Assembly: GCA_963829725.1 (NCBI GenBank)
Contig: CAWHJW010000005.1
Span: 620,001 to 684,000, forward strand
Source of the DNA: RYN-230 sp963829725
GTDB taxonomy: Bacteria > Actinomycetota > Actinomycetes > Streptosporangiales > Streptosporangiaceae
DNA: 64,000 bases
Direction: 5' to 3'
Shown here: one piece after another, positions 21,148-32,012 of the stretch
How positions within the stretch are numbered: position 1 is the stretch's first letter
Layout: each line of letters starts with the position of its first letter
Position numbers and translations under genes: made by a program
The notes under the pieces: generated by a model
The model's input: the letters and a program-made list of their open reading frames with translations, nothing else
Told to the model about the DNA's origin: nothing
Database searches by the model: none

Positions 21148-21567
21148 GTGGGAAACCCCCTTCGAGCGATCTGATGTGGCGGCACCCGCCCGGCCGACCT
21201 GGTCTTCGTCCCCACATCCGCCTGCTGAGGGATTCGCGGCCTGTTGCCACGCGGCCCTTCTCCCGGTCGGTGGACACCAGATCCTCCGGCGGGGCAGGAC
21301 TTACCTCTAAGCCGCACCGTGATCGGTCGACGACAAGTCGCCTTACGTGGGCCGTTTCGCCTGCGGCTGGCATCGGCTTGCCAAGCTGGGCCCCCCGCTG
21401 AGGGCGGGGAACCCTGCACGGCGCAACCACGGACCCGGGCGGGTGCCATAGGACGACGCTAGCCTGCCCCGGCCTGGATGTCAGGAGCCGGGAGTGTCTT
21501 CTTGGACACTCCCTGGTATCCGGGCAGGTAAAGCCGGAGGGACGGACCGGGACGTGCCGGACACTGC
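21148..21567. other. Intergenic region hpf / lpqB, comF absent
   Basis: A 420-base gap between two minus-strand genes. In relatives a comF-type phosphoribosyltransferase gene lies here; none of the frames shows the PRPP motif. It should hold the hpf promoter. The only structure I see is the hairpin at 21490-21513. Confidence 0.5.
21490..21513 (-). terminator. Rho-independent-like hairpin after lpqB
   Basis: GGGAGTGTC (21490-21498) and GACACTCCC (21505-21513) form a perfect nine-pair stem with a six-base loop, 55 bases beyond the lpqB stop. It is the natural end of the mtnA-mtrA-mtrB-lpqB transcript. There is no clear T-run. Confidence 0.65.
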
Positions 21568-23475
21568 TCACCCGGGGAATACGGGGTCATGGCCGGGCAC
21601 GAACTGGCTCCACAGTTCGCCGAGGCCGACGGTCTTGGCCAGGTACCCGGTCTGCAGCCCGGCGAACACGCTGTTGCGCGACCCGGCCGCGGCAATCGCC
21701 TCCATGCCTAGCTCGATGCCGTAATAGCTCGACCGGTCCCCGTCGACCGGGACCTCTTCCACCTCCGTCCCGGCGGCCGAGGCGTTCACCACGAGAAGGT
21801 GATCGGCGTCGTACCAACTGAGTGCGATGGGTGCGGCGAGGTCCGCGCCGACCTGGGTGGCCACGGACAACGTGACCTGGGCCTCGGTGCGCACGCTGGC
21901 CGCGGCCCGCACGATGGCCGCCAGCAGCACCTGGGGTCCCGACGCGGTGTTGACGATCATCGCCGTCCGCACTCCGTCGGCGGCCACCCGCAGCGCGGAT
22001 ACCTGTTTCGCGCCGGCGGGCAGGGCGACCGAGACCGGCGCGCCGCCGACCGCGCTGAGCACCCAGACCCGGGCCCGGCCATGCTGGCTGCCGGCGATCC
22101 ACAGGTTGTCGCCGCTGTCCCAGCTCAGCGCGCTGACCGTGACACCGGTCAGCTGGGCTCGCAAGCCGCGGGCGGATACGCTGGCGTGCTGCCGCGCGGC
22201 CGCCGCCAGATCCTCGGTGTACACGGTGGCCGCGCTGGCCGGCCCGGCGACGCCCGCCAGGTACCTCTGGTCCGGCGAGACCGCGATGCCGCTGAGCGGG
22301 GTCGCGCCGGTCCCGGCCACGCCGGGCACGGGGATGCTGGCCGGGCCCAGGCCGCGGAGCACCCGGGCGGCGCCGCCCGCGGTCAGGAAGTAGAGGTTCT
22401 GCCCGGCGGCCGGGTTCAGCGCCGGCTGCGGGTAGTCGCCGCGGCTCTGCACCGCGTCGTCCGCGCCTGGCGGGGTCCAGGCCTTCCCGTTCACGTACAG
22501 CTTCACCGCGCTGATCGCTGAGGTGTGGAAGCCGGGGCTGGTCAGCGTCCAGACCAGCTGAGCCGATATCTGGGCCAGGCTGGACTGGGTGGCGTCGGCC
22601 CGCGGCAGGCCCAGGCTCACGATCGCCGTCCTGCTGCCGGGTGGTACCTCGACCGGGCGGAGCAGGTGGGCGGACGGCGGGAACGCGGACAGCACGCCGT
22701 CGGCCAGCCAGCCCTGCGGGCTGGCGCGCAGCGCGTTCACCAGGTCGCTGGCCAGGCTGGTCGTATCGACCGGCACGAACACCGGGTCGGGCACCAGGTG
22801 CTTGCCGCTCGGGTCCAGGTAGTACAGGTCCCGGGGCTGGTAGGCCAGCTGGAACAGGTCCTTGGTGAGCAGCAGCTCGTGCGAGATCCGGCCGTCGCCG
22901 CCGGTGGGCAGCCGGGCGATCCGCCACTGGCCGTGCACCTTCGCCAGGGTGAATCCCTGCTGCTGCTCCGCCTGCCGGCCGGGCTTGGGAATGTACTGGC
23001 CGCTCGCGGTGACCTGGCCCAGCACCTGCACGCGGATCTGGACGTCGGCGGTGGGCGAGCCGAACGGGAAGGAGGTCGGGCCGGGTGTGGGCGGCTGCGC
23101 GATCACCGTGACCGCCGGCCCCGGCCCCGGCTGCCACGAGGCGTTGGCCGCCCGGGTGAGATACTCCCGGGCCACGGCGCGGTGGTCGAAGAAGTCTGCG
23201 CTGGCCAGGATGAAGTTGACCACGACCTGCGCGGGGCTCCAGCCGTCGTGCGGGCCGTTCATGACCAGCCCGCAGCAGTCGCTGCCCTGCTGCTCGCCGC
23301 CCACGCCGGACGGCTGCTTGGTGGACTGCAGCAGGCCGCTGGCCGGCACGTTGGCGCACCCCGCCGCGAGGACCAGTACCGCCACCGCGAGGACAGCAGC
23401 CAGGCGGCAACCCGTCACCCGGCGAACCCGGCGGGGCGGCCGTTGGCGCCCCCGGGCCCCGTGCCAGTCAGCCAT
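21568..23475 (-). CDS. lpqB: LpqB family lipoprotein (beta-propeller)
   Basis: A 635-residue lipoprotein that modulates the sensor kinase MtrB. The start at ATG 23475 overlaps the mtrB stop (ATGGCTGA). The leader ends in a lipobox LAAGC with lipidated Cys40. The GerMN-like domain (about 190-300) and the C-terminal beta-propeller (GIAVSPDQRYLAGVAG, ALSWDSGDNLWIAG, ALSWYDADHLLVV) follow. The open frame runs upstream to 23655, but that extension is the antisense of the mtrB tandem repeat and is not LpqB. In Mycobacterium, LpqB affects MtrB activity, division and drug sensitivity. Confidence 0.93.
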   Translation of the reverse strand: MADWHGARGRQRPPRRVRRVTGCRLAAVLAVAVLVLAAGCANVPASGLLQSTKQPSGVGGEQQGSDCCGLVMNGPHDGWSPAQVVVNFILASADFFDHRAVAREYLTRAANASWQPGPGPAVTVIAQPPTPGPTSFPFGSPTADVQIRVQVLGQVTASGQYIPKPGRQAEQQQGFTLAKVHGQWRIARLPTGGDGRISHELLLTKDLFQLAYQPRDLYYLDPSGKHLVPDPVFVPVDTTSLASDLVNALRASPQGWLADGVLSAFPPSAHLLRPVEVPPGSRTAIVSLGLPRADATQSSLAQISAQLVWTLTSPGFHTSAISAVKLYVNGKAWTPPGADDAVQSRGDYPQPALNPAAGQNLYFLTAGGAARVLRGLGPASIPVPGVAGTGATPLSGIAVSPDQRYLAGVAGPASAATVYTEDLAAAARQHASVSARGLRAQLTGVTVSALSWDSGDNLWIAGSQHGRARVWVLSAVGGAPVSVALPAGAKQVSALRVAADGVRTAMIVNTASGPQVLLAAIVRAAASVRTEAQVTLSVATQVGADLAAPIALSWYDADHLLVVNASAAGTEVEEVPVDGDRSSYYGIELGMEAIAAAGSRNSVFAGLQTGYLAKTVGLGELWSQFVPGHDPVFPG

Positions 23476-25483
23476 CGGCTGTGCCCGCAGTGGCTGATGC
23501 CGCACCGGCAGCGCCCGGGCCCGCCGGCCCGGCACCGAGCAGCCCGGCACCGGCCGGCCCCGCACCCAGCGGCCCGGCACCCAGCGGCCCCGCACCCAGT
23601 GACCCGGCACCCAGTGACCCGGCACCCAGCGGCCCGGCACCCAGCGGCCCGGCACCGGCCGCGGGCTCGCCGGCGGTGAGCGCCACTGGCGCCCGGATCA
23701 GCTCCGGCCCCGGCTCAGCCTCGTCCGGGCCGAGCGGGAGCGGGGAGCCGATCAGCTCCTCGCCCGCCGTCCTCGGCACGGTCAGCCGGAAGACGCAGCC
23801 CTTCCCGCACTCGCCCCAGGCCTGCAGCCACCCGTTGTGCAGCCGGGCGTCCTCCAGCGCGATGGCCAGGCCGAGCCCGGTACCGCCGGTGGTGCGGGCC
23901 CGGGCCGGGTCAGCGCGCCAGAACCGGTCGAACACCATCTGCTGCTCAGCCGGCCCGAAGCCCACGCCATGGTCCCGGACCGCGACCGCGACCGCGTCCC
24001 GGTCGCCCGCGACCGTGACCACCACGTCGCGTCCCTCCCCGTGCTCCACCGCGTTGTCCAGCAGGTTGCGCAGGATGCGCTCGACGCGGCGCCGGTCCAC
24101 CTCGGCGACACAGGGCTCCGGCGGCAGCCGGAAATCGATCCGGGTCCCCCGCCGGGCGGCGAGCTGCTCGGCGTCCGCCGCCGCCCGCCGGACCAGGTCG
24201 CACACGTCGGCGGACTCGGCGTCCAGGGTAGCCGCGTTGGCGTCATAGCGGCTGATCTCCAGCAGGTCGGCCAGCAGCGCCTCGAACCGCTCCAGCTGGC
24301 CCTCCAGCAGCTCCGCGGACCGCGCCGCGGCCGGCAACAGGTTGTCCCGCCCGGCGAACAGCACGTCGGCGGCGATCCGGATCGTGGTGAGCGGGGTGCG
24401 CAGCTCATGAGACACGTCGGAAACGAACTGCCGCTGTACCTTGGACAGCTCCTCCAGCTGGTGCAGTTTCTCCTGCAGGCTGGCGGCCATGTCATTGAAG
24501 GACCGGGCCAGCGCGGCGAGATCGTCGGTACCCCGGACCGGCATCCGCTGCTCCAGCTGCCCGTCCGACAGCCGCTTGGCCGCCGCCGCCGCTTCCCTGA
24601 TCGGCACGACCACCCACCGGGTCACCAAGGAGACGATGCCCACCAGCAGGACGACCAGGGCCAGCCCGCCACCGAGCATGGCGCGCTGCACCAGGGCCAG
24701 GGTCTGTTGCTGCTGCTGCAGCGGGAACACATAGTAGAGCTGGTATTGGCTGGTGATCACCCCACCGATGGCCAGCCCGGGCACGGGCGGCCGGCCGTCG
24801 GTGTAGCGGATCTCCGTGGGCGTGGACAGCAGCTGGTCGGTCCGGCCGCCCTGCTGCTCGTCGAGGACCTTGCTGATCAGCGACTTCGGCACGCTGGCCA
24901 GGCTCAGGTGCTTGTCGCCGTAGGTGCCGCCGAACGCCGAGCCCCCGGACGGGGTGGTCAGGATGACGACGACGAAGGTGTCCCCAGGGCCGCTCAGCGC
25001 CTGCAGCTGGGAGGTCAGCGCGAGCAGCGCTTTCACCCGGCCCGCGGCTGGGCCTTCCAGGCCGGCATCGTCCTTGGCGGCGACCAAGCCCCCGCCGATC
25101 TGGTGCGAGGCCGACGTCCGGGCGCCGTTCAGCAGCCCGCTGGCGATCTGCTGGACCAGGAAGAAGCCCAGCACCGTGGCCACCACCACGCAGATGACCA
25201 GGGTCGTGGCCGCCACGCGGAGCTGCAGCGAGCGGTTCCAGCGGCGGCGCATCTGCGCGGCGAGCTTCCGGGCCCGGCGCTGCCCGGCCCGGATCGCACG
25301 GCGCGCCCCCGGCGGCAGCCGCCGCGCGGCGCGCCTGACGAGCAGGGCGAGCCGGGAACCTTCCGCCACCCCGTCCCGGCCCCGGACCGCGGCGTCGCCG
25401 CCGCTCACGGCGAGGGCGGGCGGCGGCAGGGCGCTGCTGCGCGCTCGCCCCGCCTCGCTGCTGCTGCTCGCTACCCCCTCCAT
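23468..25483 (-). CDS. mtrB: Sensor histidine kinase MtrB
   Basis: A 671-residue membrane kinase partner of MtrA. Transmembrane helices lie at about 91-115 and 268-290, with an extracellular sensor loop of about 150 residues between them. A HAMP domain (VPIREAAAAAKRLSDGQLEQRMPV) leads to HisKA with phospho-acceptor His359 (SDVSHELRTPL) and the ATPase N (LLDNAVEHGEG), G1 (DHGVGFGP) and G2 (GGTGLGLAI) boxes. The start at ATG 25483 follows GGAGAAGG; the longer frame to 25687 is rejected because it runs into mtrA. The C-terminal tail has a GAGPL-type pentapeptide repeat of about 50 residues, unusual for MtrB and of unknown role. Confidence 0.94.
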   Translation of the reverse strand: MEGVASSSSEAGRARSSALPPPALAVSGGDAAVRGRDGVAEGSRLALLVRRAARRLPPGARRAIRAGQRRARKLAAQMRRRWNRSLQLRVAATTLVICVVVATVLGFFLVQQIASGLLNGARTSASHQIGGGLVAAKDDAGLEGPAAGRVKALLALTSQLQALSGPGDTFVVVILTTPSGGSAFGGTYGDKHLSLASVPKSLISKVLDEQQGGRTDQLLSTPTEIRYTDGRPPVPGLAIGGVITSQYQLYYVFPLQQQQQTLALVQRAMLGGGLALVVLLVGIVSLVTRWVVVPIREAAAAAKRLSDGQLEQRMPVRGTDDLAALARSFNDMAASLQEKLHQLEELSKVQRQFVSDVSHELRTPLTTIRIAADVLFAGRDNLLPAAARSAELLEGQLERFEALLADLLEISRYDANAATLDAESADVCDLVRRAAADAEQLAARRGTRIDFRLPPEPCVAEVDRRRVERILRNLLDNAVEHGEGRDVVVTVAGDRDAVAVAVRDHGVGFGPAEQQMVFDRFWRADPARARTTGGTGLGLAIALEDARLHNGWLQAWGECGKGCVFRLTVPRTAGEELIGSPLPLGPDEAEPGPELIRAPVALTAGEPAAGAGPLGAGPLGAGSLGAGSLGAGPLGAGPLGAGPAGAGLLGAGPAGPGAAGAASATAGTADG
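23530..23660 (-). repeat. 15-base in-frame tandem repeat in mtrB tail
   Basis: About eight 15-base units (consensus on + GGCACCCAGCGGCCC) encode a GAGPL/GAGSL pentapeptide array at the end of MtrB. Several copies are identical, and variants fall in the third base pair positions, so recent duplication is likely. Confidence 0.85.
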
Positions 25484-25545
25484 GGCCCTTCTCCATGCTG
25501 AACGCCAGTGCGCCCGCCCCGGCCCTGCGGCAGGCTCATCCCTGG

Positions 25546-26223
25546 TCAGGCGGGCCCCGCTTTGTAGCCCACCCCTCGCACTGTGACCACGATCTCCGGG
25601 TGCTCCGGGTCTTTCTCGATCTTGGCGCGGAGCCGCTGCACGTGGACGTTCACCAGCCTGGTGTCGGCCGCGTGCCGGTAACCCCACACCTGTTCCAGCA
25701 GGACCTCTCTAGTGAACACCTGGCGCGGCTTGCGGGCCAGCGCGACCAGCAGGTCGAACTCCAGCGGAGTGAGGCTGACCGGACGGCCGTTGCGCTTCAC
25801 CGAATGCCCGGCGACGTCGATCTCCACGTCAACGATCTGCAGCATCTCGGGGGCGGGATCGTCAGTGCGGCGCAGCCGGGCGCGGACCCGGGCGATCAGT
25901 TCCTTCGACTTGAACGGCTTGACGATGTAGTCGTCGGCGCCTGATTCAAGCCCGAGCACCACGTCCACCGTGTCGCTCTTGGCGGTGAGCATGACGATGG
26001 GCACGCCAGACTCCGTGCGGATCTGGCGGCAGACATCGATCCCGTCGGCGCCCGGCAGCATGAGGTCGAGCAGCACCAGGTCGGGATGGGTCTCCCGGAA
26101 AACGTCCATCGCCTTGTCCCCGTCGGCGACGAACGTGGGCTCGAAGCCCTCGCCCCGGAGCATGATGCCAAGCATCTCGGACAGAGCAGCGTCGTCGTCG
26201 ACGACGAGCACGCGACCTTTCAT
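25546..26223 (-). CDS. mtrA: DNA-binding response regulator MtrA
   Basis: OmpR-type response regulator, 225 residues, partner of MtrB. In actinomycetes MtrA controls cell division, oriC and peptidoglycan genes and development. Receiver domain: DDD at 9-11, phospho-acceptor Asp53 (LLDLMLPG), Thr/Lys in VMLTAKSD and VKPFKSKEL. The winged-helix domain ends VTVRGVGYKAGPA. The start MKGRVLVVDDD at 26223 is the conserved one; an ATG three codons earlier overlaps the mtnA stop. The gap to mtrB is 62 bases. Confidence 0.96.
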   Translation of the reverse strand: MKGRVLVVDDDAALSEMLGIMLRGEGFEPTFVADGDKAMDVFRETHPDLVLLDLMLPGADGIDVCRQIRTESGVPIVMLTAKSDTVDVVLGLESGADDYIVKPFKSKELIARVRARLRRTDDPAPEMLQIVDVEIDVAGHSVKRNGRPVSLTPLEFDLLVALARKPRQVFTREVLLEQVWGYRHAADTRLVNVHVQRLRAKIEKDPEHPEIVVTVRGVGYKAGPA

Positions 26224-26228
26224 GGGCC

Positions 26229-27299
26229 TCATAGTTCCACGGAAATATCGGGCCGGGCACAGTTCAGCAAAGGCTGGGCATCACCCAGCAGACGCAGCGT
26301 ACCCGCAGTAACCGGCTGGGCGACACCACGCTCCGTCACCAGAGCCGTGATGAGGCCACCCGGAGTGACGTCGAAGGCCGGGTTGTACGCGGGACTGCCC
26401 GGCGGCGCGAGAGAGTGCCCAGCCAGCGTGGTCACCTCCTCGGCCGGGCGGTGCTCGACCACGATGGCCGCACCATCCGCGCTGTCCGGGTCGATGGTGG
26501 AGACGGGAGCCACCACGATGAACGGGATCTGGTGACGCCGGGCCAGGACGGCCAGCCCGTAGGTGCCGACCTTGTTCGCGACACTGCCGTCCGCGGCAAT
26601 CCGGTCGGCCCCGGTGAGCACCACGTCCACCGCGCCGCTCGCCATGAGTGACGCCGCCGCGGAGTCCGGCAGCACCGCGTAATCCAGGCCCGCCCGGCGC
26701 GCCTCATACGCGGTGAGCCGGGCGCCCTGGAGCAGCGGGCGCGTCTCGTCCACCCAGACCTTGGCCAGCCGGCCAGCCCGGTGCGCCGCGAGGATCACCG
26801 CGAAGGCCGTGCCGCTGCCCGCCGAGACCAGCGCGCCGGTATTGCAGTGGGTGAGCACCCGCGCCCGCGGCGGCAGCAGCCGGAGGCCATGCTCGGCCAT
26901 GGCCGCGCTGGCCGCGGCGTCCTCCGCGGCCACCGCCCGGGCCTCGGCCAGGGCGGCCTGCGCGGCTGGCCCGGCACCGGCGTCCCGGGCAGCGGCGTAG
27001 GCGGCCAGCGCCCGGCGGACTCCCCACGCGAGGTTGACCGCCGTCGGCCGGGCGCCGGCGATCGCCTGCGCCGCGGCCGGCACGTCTTCGCCCCGCGCGG
27101 CGGCAAGGGCCACGCCGAACGCCCCGGCCACCCCGAGGATGGGCGCGCCGCGGACCACCAGGCGCCGGATGGCGTCCACCAGCTGCGGGACATTGCGGCA
27201 GGTGAGCACGACCTCCTCGGCGGGCAGCCGGGTCTGGTCGAGCAGGTCGATCGCCGGGCCGCCGGGGCCGCCGGTCCAGCGCAACGTGGGCAGGTCCAT
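26229..27299 (-). CDS. mtnA: S-methyl-5-thioribose-1-phosphate isomerase
   Basis: MtnA isomerises methylthioribose-1-phosphate to methylthioribulose-1-phosphate in the methionine salvage pathway. The protein is 356 residues, of the eIF2B-related fold. The catalytic pair is present: Cys152 (THCNTGAL) and Asp232 (TGADRI), matching Cys160/Asp240 of B. subtilis. RGAPILGVAGAFGVAL and NKVGTYGLAV are family segments. It is placed directly upstream of mtrA, ending beside its start, as in Streptomyces, so it probably leads the mtrAB operon. It is divergent from the gene at 27541 across 241 bases. No other salvage genes are adjacent. Confidence 0.93.
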   Translation of the reverse strand: MDLPTLRWTGGPGGPAIDLLDQTRLPAEEVVLTCRNVPQLVDAIRRLVVRGAPILGVAGAFGVALAAARGEDVPAAAQAIAGARPTAVNLAWGVRRALAAYAAARDAGAGPAAQAALAEARAVAAEDAAASAAMAEHGLRLLPPRARVLTHCNTGALVSAGSGTAFAVILAAHRAGRLAKVWVDETRPLLQGARLTAYEARRAGLDYAVLPDSAAASLMASGAVDVVLTGADRIAADGSVANKVGTYGLAVLARRHQIPFIVVAPVSTIDPDSADGAAIVVEHRPAEEVTTLAGHSLAPPGSPAYNPAFDVTPGGLITALVTERGVAQPVTAGTLRLLGDAQPLLNCARPDISVEL

Positions 27300-27540
27300 G
27301 TCACCGAGTGTGCCCCGGCGGCGCGAGCCGGTTGACGGCGCGGCCGGCTGCGCGCGCCACCCGCCGCGAGGCGCGGTGCCTCAGTGCACCGGGGGCCGTT
27401 ACGCCGCCCGGCTTCATGGCGGCACCGGATCATGCGAGTATGGGCGCGAAAACGGGGCGGGGGAACCCCGTCAACGGCGAGTAGTTCGGCGGCATCATGG
27501 CGCGGCGTAGCGTGCGGCGCGGCCGCCGCCAGGGAGAACC

Positions 27541-28950
27541 ATGACAGACAGTCCGCCGCCGGACGAGCACGGGGAAGGCCAGCCAGCGCCGCCGCAGCCC
27601 TGGTTCCCGCCGGCCGGTGACCAGGCTGCCCCCGGCCAGCCGCCGGCGGGACCGCAGGACGGGCGGCCGGCGGGACCGCAGGACGGGCCGGCGGGGCCGG
27701 GGGGCACGGCAGGCGGCGGATCAGCCCCGACCGGTTACTGGCCTCCGCCCTCGGGTTACGGATCGCCCGGCCCCGGTTATGGCCAGGCGCCCAGCTATGG
27801 GCCGCCGCCCCATGGCCAGCCGGGCTACGGGCCGCAGGGCTACGGGGCACCCCCCGGGCAGTGGCTCCGCTACGGCGAGGCCACGCCCAAGCCGGGCGTC
27901 ATCCCGCTCCGGCCGCTCGGGCTGGGCGAGATCCTGGACGGGGCGTTCGCCACCATCCGGCGCAACCCCAAGCCGGTCCTGGGCATCGCCGCCATCGTCA
28001 TGACGGTCGCCTCCATCGCCACCACGGTCCTGTCCCGGGCGCTGCTCAACCTGCCGAACCCGGGCAGCCAGATCACCTCCCGCCAGGCTGCGCACCTGCT
28101 CGGCCAGTTCCTGTCGGGCGCGATCCCGCTGCTCGCCGCGCTCGTGCTGCTGACCATCATCGTCCGGGCCCTGCTGGCCGGGCTGCTCGCGCCGATCATC
28201 GCCCGGGAGACCGGCGGGCAGCGGATCAGTGCCCGGGACGCCTGGCGGGCCGCCGCGCCGCGGCTGCCCGCGCTGCTGGCGGCCACCCTGCTCGTGTTGC
28301 TGGCCAGCGTGGCTCCGGCGGCTGTAGTCCTGGCCATCATCGGGCTAGCGGCGCTGGCCAGCGCCCCGCCCGCCGCCCTGGCCCTCATCGCAGTGCCCGG
28401 CGGGCTGCTGGCGCTGGGCCTGGCCATCTGGATTCCCACCATGCTCAGCCTGGTCACCCCGGTGGTGGTGCTGGAGGGCACCGGGCCATGGCGCGCCCTG
28501 GCCCGGTCCTGGCGGCTGGTCTGGCGGAGCTTCTGGCGGGTGTTCGGCATCCTGCTGCTGGCCGAGATCATCGTCGGGGTGGCCGGGGGCATCCTGCAAC
28601 TGCCGTTCACCGTCGTGGCCTCGGTAGCTGGCGGGAGCGGGCTCAGCCTGGGCTCAGTGATCAGCGTGCTGGGCAGCATCGCGGCCGGCACGGTGACGCA
28701 GCCGATCACGGCGGCCGTCACCGTGCTGCTGTACGTGGACCGGCGGATGCGCCGGGAAGGGCTCGACCTGGCCCTGAGCACCGCGGCCGGGAATGGTGGC
28801 CCACTGGACGAGGGCGAGTTCGCCGCCGCTTGGCGGCCGCCCGCCGCCACGGGACCGGTCCCGGCCTCAGGCCCGGTGCCTCCCCCAGGCCCGGTGCCCC
28901 CGGCTGGCCCGGTGCCGCCCGCCGCGGCCGGCCCCCCGCCGCCGTGGTGA
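27541..28950 (+). CDS. Glycerophosphodiesterase-like membrane domain protein
   Basis: A 469-residue integral membrane protein with a Pro/Gly/Tyr-rich N-terminal tail (1-115) and a core of about six to eight helices beginning at VIPLRPLGLGEILDGAFATIRRNPKPV. That last sequence is typical of the GPDPase-membrane-domain family, which lacks the catalytic phosphodiesterase itself. A Pro-rich tail ends the protein. Ribosome site GGGAGAACC overlaps the ATG spacing well. It starts an operon ending with MoxR and DUF58, with four-base start-stop overlaps. The role is unknown; regulation of envelope or sporulation-related proteins is a guess from context. Confidence 0.8.
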   Translation: MTDSPPPDEHGEGQPAPPQPWFPPAGDQAAPGQPPAGPQDGRPAGPQDGPAGPGGTAGGGSAPTGYWPPPSGYGSPGPGYGQAPSYGPPPHGQPGYGPQGYGAPPGQWLRYGEATPKPGVIPLRPLGLGEILDGAFATIRRNPKPVLGIAAIVMTVASIATTVLSRALLNLPNPGSQITSRQAAHLLGQFLSGAIPLLAALVLLTIIVRALLAGLLAPIIARETGGQRISARDAWRAAAPRLPALLAATLLVLLASVAPAAVVLAIIGLAALASAPPAALALIAVPGGLLALGLAIWIPTMLSLVTPVVVLEGTGPWRALARSWRLVWRSFWRVFGILLLAEIIVGVAGGILQLPFTVVASVAGGSGLSLGSVISVLGSIAAGTVTQPITAAVTVLLYVDRRMRREGLDLALSTAAGNGGPLDEGEFAAAWRPPAATGPVPASGPVPPPGPVPPAGPVPPAAAGPPPPW

Positions 28951-29699
28951 ACCCGGGCCCGATGCTGAGCCGTGTCCTCCCGGCTGGGCGGCCCGCCGCC
29001 GTCCGGGCGGGCCCCGGCCGCGCCCCCGGCCGCACCCCCGGCGGCGCCGCCGCTCCGCCGGTGAGCCGCCCGGCTGGGCAGCGGCTGGCCCGGGCGGAAC
29101 TGTCCAAGTCGATCTACCACCGGCATCAGTCCGTGCCGCAACGGATCATGTCGATGCTCAGCTGGCTGCTCGGCCACCTGTACCAGGCAGGCCATTCGTT
29201 CCCCGGCGGCTGGTGGGCGGTGGTCGCGCTCACCGCCGTGCTGGTGCTGGCCGTCACCGCGGTGCTGGTCCAGGCGGGCCCGCTCGCCCGGTCGCGCGGG
29301 GGGAACCGCGAGCCAGGCTGGGGCGCACCCTTGATGTCCGCCGCCGGGCACCGGCAGCGCGCCGGGGAACTGGCCGCGGCGGGCGACTACTCCGGCGCCA
29401 TCCTGGAGTCGGTCCGGGCCATCGGCCGGGAGCTGGAGGAGCGCGGCGTGCTCGATCCCCGGCTGGGCCGGACGGCCGCCGAGACCGCCGGGGAATCGGC
29501 GCGGGCCCTGCCGGGGGAGGCCGCGGCACTGCTTGACAGCGCGCGACTGTTCGATGACGTCTGCTACGGCGGCCGGGCCGGCACCGCGGACGGCTACGCG
29601 GCCGTCCGCGACCTGGACGCCCGGATCGCCGCGGCCGGGCCGGGGCTGGCGGCCCAGGCGGCCGCCCCGGCCACCGTTTCCGCGGGCGGTCCAGCATGA
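28947..29699 (+). CDS. DUF4129 domain-containing protein
   Basis: A 250-residue protein with a GTG start overlapping the previous stop (GTGA). A disordered basic N-terminus precedes ELSKSIYHRHQSV, one transmembrane helix (about 92-115, VVALTAVLVLAVTAVLVQAG) and a cytosolic C-terminal DUF4129 domain. The latter shows HRQRAGELAAAGDYSGAILE and TAAETAGE. DUF4129 genes usually accompany MoxR and DUF58 genes, as here. An alternative ATG is at 28962. The domain's role is unknown. Confidence 0.82.
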   Translation: MNPGPMLSRVLPAGRPAAVRAGPGRAPGRTPGGAAAPPVSRPAGQRLARAELSKSIYHRHQSVPQRIMSMLSWLLGHLYQAGHSFPGGWWAVVALTAVLVLAVTAVLVQAGPLARSRGGNREPGWGAPLMSAAGHRQRAGELAAAGDYSGAILESVRAIGRELEERGVLDPRLGRTAAETAGESARALPGEAAALLDSARLFDDVCYGGRAGTADGYAAVRDLDARIAAAGPGLAAQAAAPATVSAGGPA

Positions 29700-31003
29700 C
29701 CCGCGCCACCGCCACCGAGGACACCACCACCGGGGATACCACCCGGCACGCCGCGACCCGGGACCGAGCACCCGGGGACCACACGGCGCCGGCCGCTGGC
29801 GGCCCGGCCCGGGTCCCCCGGGGGGCAGCCCCGGGCACCGCCCGGGGCTGGCGCGGCCCGCTGGCCCTGGCCGCCCTGGTCCTGCTCGGCGGCATCGTCG
29901 TCGTCCTGCTCCGGCCGTCCCCGTTCAACCGGTGGCTACCTGGACCCGGGCAACACCGCCGTGCAGGGCACCCGGGCCCTTGCCGACCTGCTGGCCCAGC
30001 GCGGCCAGCACGTGGCCCGGGCGGACAGCGTCGAGGCGGCGCGGGACGCCGCCGCCGGCCAGGCCGCCACGCTGGTCGTCACCAGTCCCTACCTGCTGAG
30101 CCCGGGCCAGCTCCGCGCGCTGGCCCGGCTCCCGGGCGACCTGCTGGTGGTGGAACCGGACAGCGCCGTGCTCAGCGTGCTCAGCCGGGTGGCCCGGCCG
30201 GGTCACCCGGCGGCCGCACCCGGCCGGGCCGTCACCGCGGGGCCGCAGGTCAGCGTGGCGGGCGCTGCGCCGGACGGCATCACCGGGCCCGGCTGCACGC
30301 TGCCCGCCGCCACCAGGGCCGGCGCCGCCCGGATGGGCGGCGTGCTGATGCGGGTCACCGGCGCGGGCGGCTGGCGGTGCTACCCCGTGGGCGGCCGTCC
30401 GACCGTGGTCCGGTACGCCGCCGGCGGCCGGCTGGTCACCCTGCTGGGCAGCGGCGAGCCGCTGACCAACCGCTACCTGGCCAGCGGCGGTGACGCGGCG
30501 CTCGCGCTGAACCTGCTGCGCGGCCAGCCGCGGATCGTCTGGCTGGTGCCCGGCCCGCCGCCGCTCCCCGCAGCCGGCCCGAAGTCCCTGCTGCAGGAGA
30601 TCCCCGGCCAGGCCTACCTGGTCGCCGTGCAACTGCTCATCGCGGCCGCGGTGACCGCCGGGTGGCGGGCCCGGCGGTTCGGCCCGCTGGTCAGCGAGCC
30701 GCTCCCGGTGGTGATCCGGGCCTCGGAAACGGTGGAAGGACACGGCCGCCTGTACCGTTCGCGGCGCTCCCGCGGCCGGGCGGCGGCGGTGCTGCGGGCC
30801 GCGGCGCTGCACCGGATCACCGTGGCGCTGGCGCTGCCGCCGGCCGTGCAGCCCGCGGCGGCCTGCGCCGCGATAGCCGACCGGACCGGCCGCGACCGCG
30901 CCGAGGTGCAGGCCGTCTTGTTCGGGCCGGACCCGCGGGACGACGCGGCGCTCGTCGCGCTGGGCCGGGACATCGATCGTCTCGAAAGAGAGGTGCGGAC
31001 GCC

Positions 31004-31007
<4 letters not shown>
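29696..31007 (+). CDS. DUF4350 domain-containing protein (frameshifted)
   Basis: This gene starts at ATG 29696, overlapping the DUF4129 stop as ATGA. A first frame encodes a disordered N-terminus and a transmembrane helix (LALAALVLLGGIVVVLL). At about 29933 one extra T moves it out of frame; the correct continuation GYLDPGNTAVQGTRALADLLAQ runs to 31007. The DUF4350 part has an extracellular domain, then a second helix (QAYLVAVQLLIAAAVTAGW) and a cytosolic tail. The restored protein would be about 436 residues. Either a sequencing error or a recent mutation explains the shift. Confidence 0.8.
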
Positions 31008-32002
<995 letters not shown>

Positions 32003-32012
32003 GCCCGGCGGG

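Noticed and set aside
23476..23655. A longer lpqB reading frame with a WVPGRWVPG-type N-terminus
   Set aside because: It is the antisense translation of the mtrB tandem repeat; the lipobox protein starts naturally at 23475 with the stop-start overlap to mtrB.
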